DNA of 54,635 nucleotides from an uncultured Ilumatobacter sp. (lineage in GTDB: Bacteria > Actinomycetota > Acidimicrobiia > Acidimicrobiales > Ilumatobacteraceae), in assembly GCA_905182555.1 (NCBI GenBank), contig CAJJBX010000007.1, positions 1-54,635 of the forward strand, in the 5' to 3' direction. The notes beneath the pieces were generated by a model. It had not been told where the DNA came from. It did not search any database and saw nothing but the letters and a program-made list of their open reading frames with translations. The number at the start of each line of letters is the position of its first letter. The first letter of the stretch is position 1. The position numbers and the translations under genes were made by a program. Below, one piece after another: positions 25,559 through 33,559 of the stretch.

Positions 25559-26058
25559 GCGACACCACAGCCCAGACCAGCTCTGACCCCGCAGGGCTCT
25601 CGCTGACTGATCTACGTGCGCTGCGTCAGCAACTCCAGCACGAAGATGACGTGGTCTCGTACGCACGTCGAGTGGCCCAAGCTCGACTTGATCTTGTGAA
25701 ATCTGAGCTCTCGCGGCGTGACGCTGGCCCCGACGCCGACCTCAATGCCCAAATCGGCGTCGTGCTTTCACAACACTTGACCGGCGGCCAGGCTCGGCCT
25801 CCTCGCCCAACAGAGGATCTCAGCGACAACCCGCTTGCCGACGAACTCGATGCCGTGTGCGCCGAGTTTCGTTTCGGCCGTCTCGAGAAACTCGACAAGA
25901 CAGAACTTGATTCCCTCGCCGACGCCATTAGCGAATTCGAGACCAAGGTGTCTTCTGACCGTCGCGAACGATTCGACCGACTCGATGCGCTGAGCGCCGA
26001 ACTTGTGCGCCGTTACCGCGACGGCGAAGCGAGCGTTGACAGCCTCCTCGAGGGTTGA
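25549..26058 (+). CDS. rsiG: RsiG-like anti-sigma factor (c-di-GMP-binding type)
   Basis: 169 residues, almost entirely helical. In Streptomyces, RsiG sequesters sigma WhiG when loaded with c-di-GMP through two copies of E(x3)S(x2)R(x3)Q(x3)D. Here the first helix carries D33-S37-R40-Q44-D48 with exact spacing (DDVVSYARRVAQARLD), Asp replacing Glu. The second carries E131-S135-R138-F142-D146 (ETKVSSDRRERFDRLD), only Gln changed to Phe. This double match with correct spacing is strong evidence for the fold. The partner sigma factor is not in the window. Start ATG 25549 or GTG 25555. It overlaps the moaD-like gene and precedes mshA. Confidence 0.75.
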   Translation: MHVSDTTAQTSSDPAGLSLTDLRALRQQLQHEDDVVSYARRVAQARLDLVKSELSRRDAGPDADLNAQIGVVLSQHLTGGQARPPRPTEDLSDNPLADELDAVCAEFRFGRLEKLDKTELDSLADAISEFETKVSSDRRERFDRLDALSAELVRRYRDGEASVDSLLEG

Positions 26059-26135
26059 TTCTGACCGTCTTCTGTCGAGACGGACTCCGAACACGACATC
26101 TCGGTCAGCGCCTTGTCTCGGTAGGGTCAGATTTC

Positions 26136-27374
26136 GTGGTGCTTCGAGTCGCAGTGATCTCCCTCCACACCTCGCCGTTGCTGCAACCGGGCACCGGCGA
26201 CAGCGGTGGGATGAACGTCTATGTGCGTGAACTTGTTTCGTCACTCAGCCAAATCGGCATCGAGTGCACCACATTCACCCGCGCCGACCGCGAGGGCTTG
26301 CCAGCCGAAGTGTTCGTTGAGCCCGGTCATCGGGTGGTGCACATCGAGGCCGGGCCGCACCACCTTCCGAAAGAGGCGCTGCCGGAGATTTCGGACCAGT
26401 TCTGTCGCGGCGTGATGGAGTGGATCGCAGCCAACGAGAAACCCGACATCATCCACGGGAACTACTGGCTGAGCGGCGTCGTCGGCCACCATCTCAAGCA
26501 CGAACTCGACGTCCCGTTCGTATCGACGTTTCACACGCTCGCCAGAGTCAAAGCGGAAGGCGGCGACCCTGAACCCAAGTGGCGTGACCGGGCCGAGGCC
26601 GAGATTATTCAGCGTTCTGATGCGATCTGCGTGAGCTGCGTCGAAGAGGAAGAACAGTTCCGGCGTCTGTACGGCGATCCGCACGGCCGGATCGAGATCA
26701 TTGCGCCAGGCGTCGAGCACGCATTTTTTGCGCCAGGCGACCAAGCCGGGGCGCGCAAGGCCATCAACGTCGACCCGGACATTCCGTTCATTTTGTTCGT
26801 TGGCCGTATCCAACCGCTGAAGGGGCCTGACGTCGCCATTCGTGCACTCGCAGCACTCGGCCGGTCTGATGCGCAGTTGGCCATCGTCGGCGGTGCAAGC
26901 GGCAGCAACGGCGACGTGCAATCATCTGAAGCACGTGCGCTGGTTGACGAACTCGGTCTGCATGATCAGGTGCAGTTCATCGATCCGAAGCCGCACCACA
27001 TCCTTTCCACTTGGTACCGAGCGGCGGACATAGTGCTGGTGCCGAGCCGTAGCGAGAGCTTTGGGCTCGTTGCACTCGAAGCTGCGGCGTGCGGTGTGCC
27101 GGTGGTAGCAAGCGCCGTCGGCGGGTTGGTCAGCCTCGTCGATGACGGGGAAACCGGGTATCTGATCGAAGGCCGCAAACCAGCCGACTATGCCGACGCC
27201 ATGCGCACCATTCTTAACGACTCTGAGCTTGCAGCGTCGATGGCCAAGGCCGCCGTCGAACGGGCCAAGGCCTACACCTGGCGTGCCGCAGCAGAGCGAC
27301 TCCTTGAGGTCTATGCCGAACTGGGTGTTGAAACACTCATCACCTGCCACGACGCCGCCGAGGCGCTGACATGA
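26136..27374 (+). CDS. mshA: D-inositol-3-phosphate glycosyltransferase (mycothiol step 1)
   Basis: 412 residues from the GTG at 26136 (a second GTG follows directly). This is a GT4 family retaining glycosyltransferase that joins GlcNAc from UDP-GlcNAc to inositol-3-phosphate, the first step of mycothiol synthesis. Diagnostic is PGTGDSGGMNVYVRELV near the N-terminus, with IIHGNYWLSG, FVGRIQPLKGPDVAIRAL and the C-terminal E-x7-E motif ESFGLVALEAAACG. Presence of mshA places the organism among actinobacteria using mycothiol. The stop overlaps the next start (ATGA), so it is coupled to the YbjN gene, an arrangement also known in mycobacteria. Confidence 0.93.
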   Translation: MVLRVAVISLHTSPLLQPGTGDSGGMNVYVRELVSSLSQIGIECTTFTRADREGLPAEVFVEPGHRVVHIEAGPHHLPKEALPEISDQFCRGVMEWIAANEKPDIIHGNYWLSGVVGHHLKHELDVPFVSTFHTLARVKAEGGDPEPKWRDRAEAEIIQRSDAICVSCVEEEEQFRRLYGDPHGRIEIIAPGVEHAFFAPGDQAGARKAINVDPDIPFILFVGRIQPLKGPDVAIRALAALGRSDAQLAIVGGASGSNGDVQSSEARALVDELGLHDQVQFIDPKPHHILSTWYRAADIVLVPSRSESFGLVALEAAACGVPVVASAVGGLVSLVDDGETGYLIEGRKPADYADAMRTILNDSELAASMAKAAVERAKAYTWRAAAERLLEVYAELGVETLITCHDAAEALT

Positions 27375-27844
27375 CCGAACCAATGAGCGGCGCCGAACTC
27401 GCCGTGCTGCAGCGCCAGATCGATGAATGGTTAGGAGAGCTCGATGCGGGCCACGACCACATCGTCGCCGTTGAACGCGTTGCCGAGGCGGGCTCTGAGT
27501 CTGGCGTGCGGTGGCTCTTGCGCATGAGGGGTGAGGAGAAGGACTTCACCACGGTGTGGTTCACGCTTGGCCAGCGGACGCTCAAGTACGAGTCGTTCGT
27601 GATGCCCGCGCCCGAGGAAAACCACGCTGATCTGTACGAGCATGTGCTCCGTCGGAACAATCGCCTCGTCGGCGCTCGCTTTTCGATCGGCGCCGAAGAT
27701 GGGATCTTCCTGCGTGGAGAACTCCCGGTGCGCCATGTCAATCTCGATGCGATCGATCAGGTACTCGGCCTGCTCTACGCCAACGTCGAACAGTGCTTCA
27801 AGGGCCTGCTCCGCATTGGCTTCGCCTCCCATTTCCCCGGTTGA
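27371..27844 (+). CDS. YbjN-domain protein
   Basis: 157 residues, soluble. The pattern WLLRMRGEEKDFTTVWFTLG, then LKYESFVMPAPEENHADLYE, VLRRNNRLVGARFSIG and IFLRGELPVRHV matches the YbjN/sensory transduction regulator fold, a class I type III secretion chaperone-like fold. Biochemical role is unknown. Its translational overlap with mshA is conserved in actinobacteria, suggesting a role linked to mycothiol or stress response. Confidence 0.82.
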   Translation: MTEPMSGAELAVLQRQIDEWLGELDAGHDHIVAVERVAEAGSESGVRWLLRMRGEEKDFTTVWFTLGQRTLKYESFVMPAPEENHADLYEHVLRRNNRLVGARFSIGAEDGIFLRGELPVRHVNLDAIDQVLGLLYANVEQCFKGLLRIGFASHFPG

Positions 27845-27861
27845 CTCCTGTCGCTGCTTTT

Positions 27862-27902
27862 GTGTGAGCGATAGCGGGGTTGGTTCCTGGAATGGCTCAA
27901 AC
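27862..27902. repeat. REP-like palindromic element, copy 3
   Basis: This is a 41-bp relative of the pair at 15963-16062: GTGTGAGC (27862-27869) and GCTCAAAC (27895-27902, one mismatch), with GGTTCCTGGAATG in the loop. Like copy 2 it lies just downstream of a gene end. Confidence 0.6.
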
Positions 27903-27975
27903 AAAACTCCTGGTCGGTTTTTGTGGGAGGGCCGAGGTTCCGCTCGCACTGTTCGCGTCCCCACTGTGTGGATGT

Positions 27976-28021
27976 CCGGGCGGGTGCGCATCGGGGGAGT
28001 CGGTCCCTTGCACCCGCCCGG
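27976..28021. other. 12-bp inverted repeat upstream of proC
   Basis: CCGGGCGGGTGC (27976-27987) and GCACCCGCCCGG (28010-28021) are perfectly complementary around a 22-nt loop, 66 bp before the proC start. It may be a terminator for the mshA operon or a leader structure for proC. Confidence 0.5.
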
Positions 28022-28087
28022 GCGGACCGGCAGGAACGAAGGCGGGGTCGAATGGCCAGAGTCGGCGTGCCAGCTACCGTTGGGGCG

Positions 28088-28894
28088 ATGAGTATGACGA
28101 CCGGCAGCGAGACAATCGACCTGGTGATGATCGGTGGCGGCAACATGGGTGCTGCGCTGCTCGGCGGAATGATCAACTCTGGCACGTTCTCGCCGGAGCA
28201 TCTTGCCGTTGTCGAATTGCGTGAGGAACGACGCACCGAACTCGCCGAATTGTTCCCAGGAATTACCGTCACCGAGTCGATTCCGCCATGTCGTTCAGCG
28301 GTGCTCGCTGTGAAGCCACAGGGTGTCGCTGGCGCGGCGGCGGCGGCAGCAGCGGCGGGAGCGACACGTCTTCTTTCGATCGCAGCCGGCGTCGGCATTG
28401 CCACCATCGAAGCGGCAGTTGGCCCCAATGTTGCTGTTGTTCGCTGTATGCCCAACACTCCGGCCCTTGTTGGGATGGGAACGTCGGCGATCGCCGGTGG
28501 GAGCGCTGCCGATGATGACGATCTGGCCTGGGCCCAGTCGATTCTCGGCGCCGTCGGCATCGTCGACTGCCTGCCCGAACCGCTGCTCGATGTGTTCACC
28601 GGGGTTGCCGGATCAGGCCCTGCCTACGTCTTTCTCGTGGCTGAGTCATTGATCGAGGCGGCAATCGCTGAAGGCATCGCCCCCGACATGGCGGAGCGCA
28701 TTGTCACCCAGTTGCTGCTCGGCGCATCGACATTGCTCGCGCAACAAGGCGACCCAGCGACGCTGCGCAAGAACGTCACGTCGCCGAACGGCACCACTGC
28801 GGCTGGTGTGGCGGTTCTCGAAGGGCGGGGCCTCCGCTCGATCTTCGCCGGCGCAGTCACTGCAGCAACCGAACGCAGCCGCGAACTCGGCTGA
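28088..28894 (+). CDS. proC: Pyrroline-5-carboxylate reductase
   Basis: 268 residues from the ATG at 28088. It catalyses the last step of proline synthesis, NAD(P)H-dependent reduction of P5C. The N-terminal Rossmann motif is MIGGGNMGAALLGGM. VVRCMPNTPALVGMG is in the middle and the substrate-site signature GSGPAYVFLVAESLIEA is in the C-terminal helical dimerisation domain, with TSPNGTTAAGV. All expected blocks are present, so it should be active. Confidence 0.93.
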   Translation: MSMTTGSETIDLVMIGGGNMGAALLGGMINSGTFSPEHLAVVELREERRTELAELFPGITVTESIPPCRSAVLAVKPQGVAGAAAAAAAAGATRLLSIAAGVGIATIEAAVGPNVAVVRCMPNTPALVGMGTSAIAGGSAADDDDLAWAQSILGAVGIVDCLPEPLLDVFTGVAGSGPAYVFLVAESLIEAAIAEGIAPDMAERIVTQLLLGASTLLAQQGDPATLRKNVTSPNGTTAAGVAVLEGRGLRSIFAGAVTAATERSRELG

Positions 28895-28991
28895 CGAATC
28901 CTGGGTCTGGCCGCTCGCAGCGTGCATCTTCTCGCGCACCGTTCGATTTCGAAAGCGGTCGAAGACTGGCCGATGCGGCCGAAAACGAAGA

Positions 28992-29025
28992 GAGCCGGTA
29001 CCAACCCCCCAGTTGGCACCGGCTC
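28992..29025 (+). terminator. Hairpin downstream of proC
   Basis: GAGCCGGTACCAAC (28992-29005) pairs with GTTGGCACCGGCTC (29012-29025), 13 of 14 pairs, with a 6-nt loop. A short T-containing stretch follows. It probably ends the proC transcript. Confidence 0.65.
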
Positions 29026-29077
29026 TGTCATGTTTCGCTCGCCGACCAAGGTCGGGCGAACGGGTCTCTCCGTCCCA

Positions 29078-29185
29078 ATGCTAACCTCATCGACGACGGA
29101 TGTGACAACGGCCACTTTGTGGGATCGCATCACGCCGGCGGAAGTACTGCTCGTGCGGGGCCAGCTCAAGTCCGGCGGATATTGA
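29078..29185 (+). CDS. Possible small ORF, 35 residues
   Basis: The frame starts MLTSSTTDVTTATLWDR and ends LVRGQLKSGGY, beyond the proC terminator; it can extend upstream to an ATG at 29034. It overlaps the convergent gene's end by 20 bp. There is no recognisable family or clear ribosome binding site, so this may be chance. Confidence 0.2.
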   Translation: MLTSSTTDVTTATLWDRITPAEVLLVRGQLKSGGY

Positions 29186-30059
29186 CCTGTTGCGTGACTG
29201 GGCCATTGCCGCCGCCACCGCCAGCGTCGGAGCTCTCGGTGAGCGTCACCTGATCGCCGACGTCGAGGCCGAGTTCTTCTGCGGCTGAGCGCTGATCCAT
29301 TGCCACAGCAAGCATGCCGCTCGAATCGAGAACGAGTCCGACAGCGCCTCCAGCGAGTTCAGCAAACGAGGTGGCGCGAACGCAGTTCCGGGTCGTGCCG
29401 CCGCTCGGATCTGTGGGAGCACTGAAGCGCACATCGATTCGGTCGCCAAACGACGCAGGAATGTCGTCGGGTCCAACGTTGAGTTGGGCGTTGCCGAAAC
29501 GATCGACCCAGAGGACCTGTGAGATGACGGTTGTCTCGTCCGATTGTGGAAGCGGGATCACGCCGGGAAGGAGTAGGTCGGCATCGACCGGATCGCCGAG
29601 TTCAAGGAGATCGACGCCGTTGCAGAGGTGCGCCGCTGCGGGCGCGAACACGTCTCGGCCGGCGAACGTGGCACCAATTGCGTGGAGTTGATAGTCGGTG
29701 TTGTTGAGTTGCACTGCTCGGCCAGCTCCGCCTGCCATTGACACGGCGGGTGCGAGTAGGCCGTTGTCAGGGCCGATCAGCACGCCCTCGCCATCAGCCA
29801 CTTCGATCGCCAGCGCCTTGCGTGACGTGGCGACACCAGGGTCGACGACGGCGAGTACGACGCCTGATGCCACGTAACTGATCGATCGGGCGAGCGCGAG
29901 CGAACCGGCGCGAACGTCGAAAGGTGCCACGCCGTGGGTGATGTCGATCACGACCGCGTGTGGCGCAATCTCACGAATCACCGACTTGCAGACGCCGACG
30001 AACTCGTCTTGCGTCCCGTAGTCGGTAAGGAAGGAAACGGTGTCGTACCTGCGGCCCAT
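29166..30059 (-). CDS. SAM hydrolase / SAM hydroxide adenosyltransferase (DUF62 family)
   Basis: 297 residues. Members of this family split S-adenosylmethionine into adenosine and methionine using an activated hydroxide, and are relatives of fluorinase and chlorinase. Seen are FLTDYGTQDEFVGVCKSVI, VIDITHGVAPFDVRAGSLAL, VLAVVDPGVATSRKAL and GPDNGLLAP. The C-terminal beta domain contains VLWVDRFGNAQLNV. The fluorinase-specific loop is not apparent. It stands alone on the minus strand, divergent from ctaB. Its cellular role is uncertain. Confidence 0.9.
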   Translation of the reverse strand: MGRRYDTVSFLTDYGTQDEFVGVCKSVIREIAPHAVVIDITHGVAPFDVRAGSLALARSISYVASGVVLAVVDPGVATSRKALAIEVADGEGVLIGPDNGLLAPAVSMAGGAGRAVQLNNTDYQLHAIGATFAGRDVFAPAAAHLCNGVDLLELGDPVDADLLLPGVIPLPQSDETTVISQVLWVDRFGNAQLNVGPDDIPASFGDRIDVRFSAPTDPSGGTTRNCVRATSFAELAGGAVGLVLDSSGMLAVAMDQRSAAEELGLDVGDQVTLTESSDAGGGGGNGPVTQQVNIRRT

Positions 30060-30222
30060 GCCTGTCTGACGCTATCTACGGCCTTTGCTATCCGCCCCGT
30101 GTGTGGGGGCCTTGGCCAGTTGCGTTGGCGGGCGAACTGGGAGCCTGAACGAGTGAGCCCTGTGACGCTTGTACCGAAACACCCGCCCCTCACGTTGGCC
30201 ACAATCTGCGCGCGACCGTACG

Positions 30223-31179
30223 ATGTCATCAATGTCCGTCGGATCCCGTCCCCTCGTTCCGTCGCGGCTCGCTCCCGGCGGTGTGGCACACGGCAACCGT
30301 CGTGTGCCGACCACGGTTCTTGGCGCCTATATCGCCCTCACCAAACCGCGCATTATCGAACTGCTGTTGATCACGACGGTACCGACGATGATCCTGGCCG
30401 AACGGGGCTGGCCATCGACGTGGCTCGTCGTGGTCACCCTGATTGGCGGCACGCTGTCAGCCGGCAGCGCAAACGCCGTCAATATGTTCATCGACCGCGA
30501 CATCGATGCATTGATGAAGCGCACCCAGGCTCGTCCACTGGTCACGGGTGTGATCGAGCCGCGTAACGCACTGATCTTTGCCTTGAGCCTGCAGGTATTT
30601 GCCTTCATCGTGCTCTGGGCCGGGGCCAACCTCTTGTCGGCCGTGCTTGCGTTTGCTGCAGCGGCCTTCTACATCGGGGTGTATACCATTTGGCTGAAGC
30701 GCACGAGCAGGCAGAACATCGTCATCGGCGGCGCCGCTGGTGCCGTTCCGGTCCTCGTGGGCTGGTCGGCGGTGCAAAACAACGTCACCTGGACTCCGGT
30801 TGTTCTCTTTGTCGTGATGTTCCTCTGGACGCCGCCTCACTTCTGGGCGCTGGCGGTCAAGTACGCCGACGACTACCGCGCTGCCGACGTGCCGATGCTG
30901 CCGAGCGTGGCGTCGATGGCCGAGACGGTCAAGCAGATGATTTTGTACACCGTTGCTCTCTGGATCTCCACGTTGGTCTTGATCCCGGTTGCTGAACTTG
31001 GGTGGATCTACGGCGTCTCTGCCGTTGTCCTCGGCGGAGTGTTCCTCGGTGGCACCATTGCGCTGGGCAGGCACCCCACAGAGGCCGCAAGCATGCGACT
31101 TTTCGGTTTCTCGATTACGTACGTCACGCTGCTCTTCCTTGCGATGTCGCTCGATGTGTTCGTGGAGTACGGGTTCTAA
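30223..31179 (+). CDS. ctaB: Protoheme IX farnesyltransferase (heme O synthase)
   Basis: 318 residues from the ATG at 30223 (another ATG at 30232). This is a UbiA-family membrane prenyltransferase that attaches farnesyl to heme B, giving heme O for cytochrome oxidase. The two Asp-rich loops are NMFIDRDIDALMKRTQARP and YADDYRAADVPMLPS, with about nine membrane segments. The N-terminus has LTKPRIIELLLIT typical of CtaB. It heads the oxidase gene block, 157 bp before the subunit I paralogue. Confidence 0.93.
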   Translation: MSSMSVGSRPLVPSRLAPGGVAHGNRRVPTTVLGAYIALTKPRIIELLLITTVPTMILAERGWPSTWLVVVTLIGGTLSAGSANAVNMFIDRDIDALMKRTQARPLVTGVIEPRNALIFALSLQVFAFIVLWAGANLLSAVLAFAAAAFYIGVYTIWLKRTSRQNIVIGGAAGAVPVLVGWSAVQNNVTWTPVVLFVVMFLWTPPHFWALAVKYADDYRAADVPMLPSVASMAETVKQMILYTVALWISTLVLIPVAELGWIYGVSAVVLGGVFLGGTIALGRHPTEAASMRLFGFSITYVTLLFLAMSLDVFVEYGF

Positions 31180-31336
31180 CCCGTTTGCCTTGTGAACTTG
31201 TTCTCTGACATGAGGCACGAATGTTGGTTTGATTTCAGAAGAAATGCCCCCATGCAAGTAGTCTCGGGCCGTTGTGTCCCACGACTCGACAGCCGAAATC
31301 TGATCCGTTGAACGAAATAAGTGAGCTCCACTTCGT

Positions 31337-32977
31337 ATGACAACCATTGACCCCACCGCCGAAGTGATTGCTTCGGGTGTCGAAGCGGGAGACAGCGCGC
31401 TTGGTCGCCTGCTTGCCGCCGCAGCCGATTGGCTGACATCAGCCGACCACAAGAAGATCGGCAGATTGTTCCTGGGTGGAGGCCTGCTGGGCCTTCTCGG
31501 TACGGTCGCCATTAACGTGATTCTTGGTATCGAGCGGAGCGGCATCGGCAACATTAACGATGGCGCAATGGCCCAAATTCTTGATGCACAGAGGGTGGGG
31601 CTCGTGTTCGGCACGTTGTTGCCACTGGCGATCGGCCTCTGCGTTGCCGTTGTCCCGATGCAGCTCGGTGCGCGCTCTCTTGCATTCCCACGCCTGGCAG
31701 CAGCCGGTTTCTGGATGTGGGCTGGCGGCTTGACCTTCTCGATGATCGCCCTTGTCAACAACGGTGGCGGCCTCGGTGGCGACCCCGACATGGTCGACCT
31801 TTTTCTTGGTGCGCACGGCCTGATGGCTATCGGGCTCGCCGCTACCGGCGTCTCGATTGCCACCAGCGTCCTCACCACCCGGGCGCCGGGAATGTCGATG
31901 CGTCGGGTGCCGTTCTTTGCGATGTCAGCCCTCGTGATGGGCCTGGGCCTCGTCCTCTTGATGCCGGTTCTGCTCGGCACGCTGACCTACCTCTTCGTCG
32001 ATCACCGCAACGGCCGCCAGGCCTTTGGTGGCAACACGGGCCTCTACGACTGGGCCGGTTGGATCTTCTCGCCGGGTGCAGCGATGTTGTTCGCTCTTCC
32101 GGTTGCTGGCTTGCTTGCCGAGGGTGCTCCGCTGCTGTTCAAGCAGCGCACACCCGCACGCGGCGTCGTGTTTGCTGGTTTCGGTCTGATGGGCGTCGCC
32201 GCCGTCGGATCGGTGACCCAACAAGCCGTCCACAACGTCCCCTGGTACGGCAGTGACCTGAACTTCGGTGGCAGCTACGAAGTTCGAGAGAATCTCTTCG
32301 ACCTTGTTCCTTGGGCGATGTTTAACCTGCTTCCGCTGCTCGGTCTCACGATCGTCCTCCTGATGGTCCTCCTCCAGGCCAAGCCGGTCAAGGGGGCCCG
32401 GCCCAACGTCACTCCAGCTTTGGCTTTCGGTTTCCTTGGGCTCGGCATGGTGATGGTCGGCATGATCGGCACGGCGTTGTTTGCCATCGAAGACCTCGGC
32501 CTTCAAGGCACGGTCTTCGCAGAAGGCGCCTTGATCTACGTGGTCTACGGCACCGTGCTTGCTGCACTCGGCGGCATGGCTTATTGGGCGCCGAAACTTT
32601 GGGGTGTCAACCTTCCAGCGACCAAGGTGCTTCCGTTTGCCGGCCTCGGCGTGCTCGCCACGGTCCTCGCATCACTTCCTAGCTACGTCGCCGGGTTCGA
32701 CGAGCCGCGTGACATTTACGCCATTCTCGTCCTCGTCGGGCACGTGCTCATGGCACTCACAGCGCTCGGGTTCATTGGCCTGCTCGTCACCTCGGTGATG
32801 AGTTCCGAGGGTGACGCCGAAGCCGACCCGTACGACGGTCAGACGCTCGAGTGGGCCACGGCCTCCCCGGCGCCTGCCAACAACTTCGTCGACCCACCCT
32901 CGGTGATGTCGGCTGAACCACTGGTCGATAGCAAGCAGAACTACGGCCAGATCGACTCCGAGAAGGGCGACAGCTAA
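31337..32977 (+). CDS. Heme-copper oxidase subunit I paralogue lacking all metal ligands
   Basis: 546 residues with about 12 membrane segments. It aligns end to end with ctaD of the same operon: ADHKKIGRLF versus VDHKKIGIMY, PMQLGARSLAFPRL versus PLQIGARDVAFPRL, TTRAPGMSMRRVPFF versus NMRAPGMSMMKMPIF, and YWAPKLWG versus YWWPKVFG. Every metal-binding His is replaced. The heme a ligand position is Gln85 (His98 in ctaD). The CuB ligand positions are Pro246, Gln296 and Ala297. The TM10 heme ligand positions are Ala398 and Ile400. The crosslinked Tyr position is Met250. The frame is intact and conserved in style, so this is not a decaying gene. It cannot bind hemes or copper in the standard way and probably has a structural or assembly role. 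The stop overlaps the next start (TAATG). Confidence 0.88.
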   Translation: MTTIDPTAEVIASGVEAGDSALGRLLAAAADWLTSADHKKIGRLFLGGGLLGLLGTVAINVILGIERSGIGNINDGAMAQILDAQRVGLVFGTLLPLAIGLCVAVVPMQLGARSLAFPRLAAAGFWMWAGGLTFSMIALVNNGGGLGGDPDMVDLFLGAHGLMAIGLAATGVSIATSVLTTRAPGMSMRRVPFFAMSALVMGLGLVLLMPVLLGTLTYLFVDHRNGRQAFGGNTGLYDWAGWIFSPGAAMLFALPVAGLLAEGAPLLFKQRTPARGVVFAGFGLMGVAAVGSVTQQAVHNVPWYGSDLNFGGSYEVRENLFDLVPWAMFNLLPLLGLTIVLLMVLLQAKPVKGARPNVTPALAFGFLGLGMVMVGMIGTALFAIEDLGLQGTVFAEGALIYVVYGTVLAALGGMAYWAPKLWGVNLPATKVLPFAGLGVLATVLASLPSYVAGFDEPRDIYAILVLVGHVLMALTALGFIGLLVTSVMSSEGDAEADPYDGQTLEWATASPAPANNFVDPPSVMSAEPLVDSKQNYGQIDSEKGDS

Positions 32978-33552
32978 TGCAAGCTCTTACCGCGGGCCCC
33001 ACAGACGCACCGCGCCGCCAGATCATTATTGGGACCACGCTCGGTGTGGTCGCCATGGTGATGATGGTCGGCGGGATGCTCGCTGTCTGGTCCGAACAGC
33101 GCACGAATTTCGTCGAGCGTGATGGCAACTGGCTTCCCAGCGGTGTCGTCATTCCTGAAGTCGCTGCCAACGTCGCGCTGATTGCGTTTATCGCTCTGTG
33201 TACCTTTGCCCAGTGGGCTCTGTGGGCCGCCAAGCGCAACGACCGAGGCCACGGCGTCTTCGCTCTCTCCGCGACCGCCCTCGTGGCGATCATGGTGATT
33301 AATGCCCAGGCATTCATCTACTCCGAAATGGGCCTCGGTGTCGGCGACGGCGCCTACGCCACCATGTTCTACGCTCTGACCGGCTTCTTCATGGCGTTGA
33401 TGATCATCGGTGTCATCTTCACCGTCGTTGCAGCATTCCGGTTCGCTGGCGGTCGCAGCGACAACGAAATTCTCGCCGCCCATGCCATCTACTGGTACGC
33501 CATGTCCGTCATCTACACGGCCATCTGGTTCGTCGTCTACGTCACCAAGTGA
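32977..33552 (+). CDS. Subunit III (CtaE)-like membrane protein
   Basis: 191 residues, five predicted membrane helices. The C-terminus HAIYWYAMSVIYTAIWFVVYV parallels ctaE's GLYWHFVDIVWIIIFTVIYL, and FYALTGFFMALMIIGVIF parallels FFTLTGFHGVHVSIGIIM. Conserved ctaE residues are lost here: the QIYEF Glu is replaced, GFHG is GFF, and WHFVD is WYAMS. It is thus a degenerate subunit III partner for the metal-free subunit I encoded just upstream, and the genes are coupled by a TAATG overlap. A direct function is unknown. The assignment rests on pattern similarity, not an alignment program. Confidence 0.7.
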   Translation: MQALTAGPTDAPRRQIIIGTTLGVVAMVMMVGGMLAVWSEQRTNFVERDGNWLPSGVVIPEVAANVALIAFIALCTFAQWALWAAKRNDRGHGVFALSATALVAIMVINAQAFIYSEMGLGVGDGAYATMFYALTGFFMALMIIGVIFTVVAAFRFAGGRSDNEILAAHAIYWYAMSVIYTAIWFVVYVTK

Positions 33553-33559
33553 GTTCTTG

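Noticed and set aside
28922..29185. BldC-like gene after proC, as in some actinobacteria
   Set aside because: The short frame lacks the MerR-type helix-turn-helix and is too short; its LTPAEV-like resemblance is superficial.
30457..31980. 507-codon minus-strand ORF opposite ctaB and the subunit I paralogue
   Set aside because: It spans two well-supported genes and an intergenic gap and has low-complexity, basic shadow-type composition.
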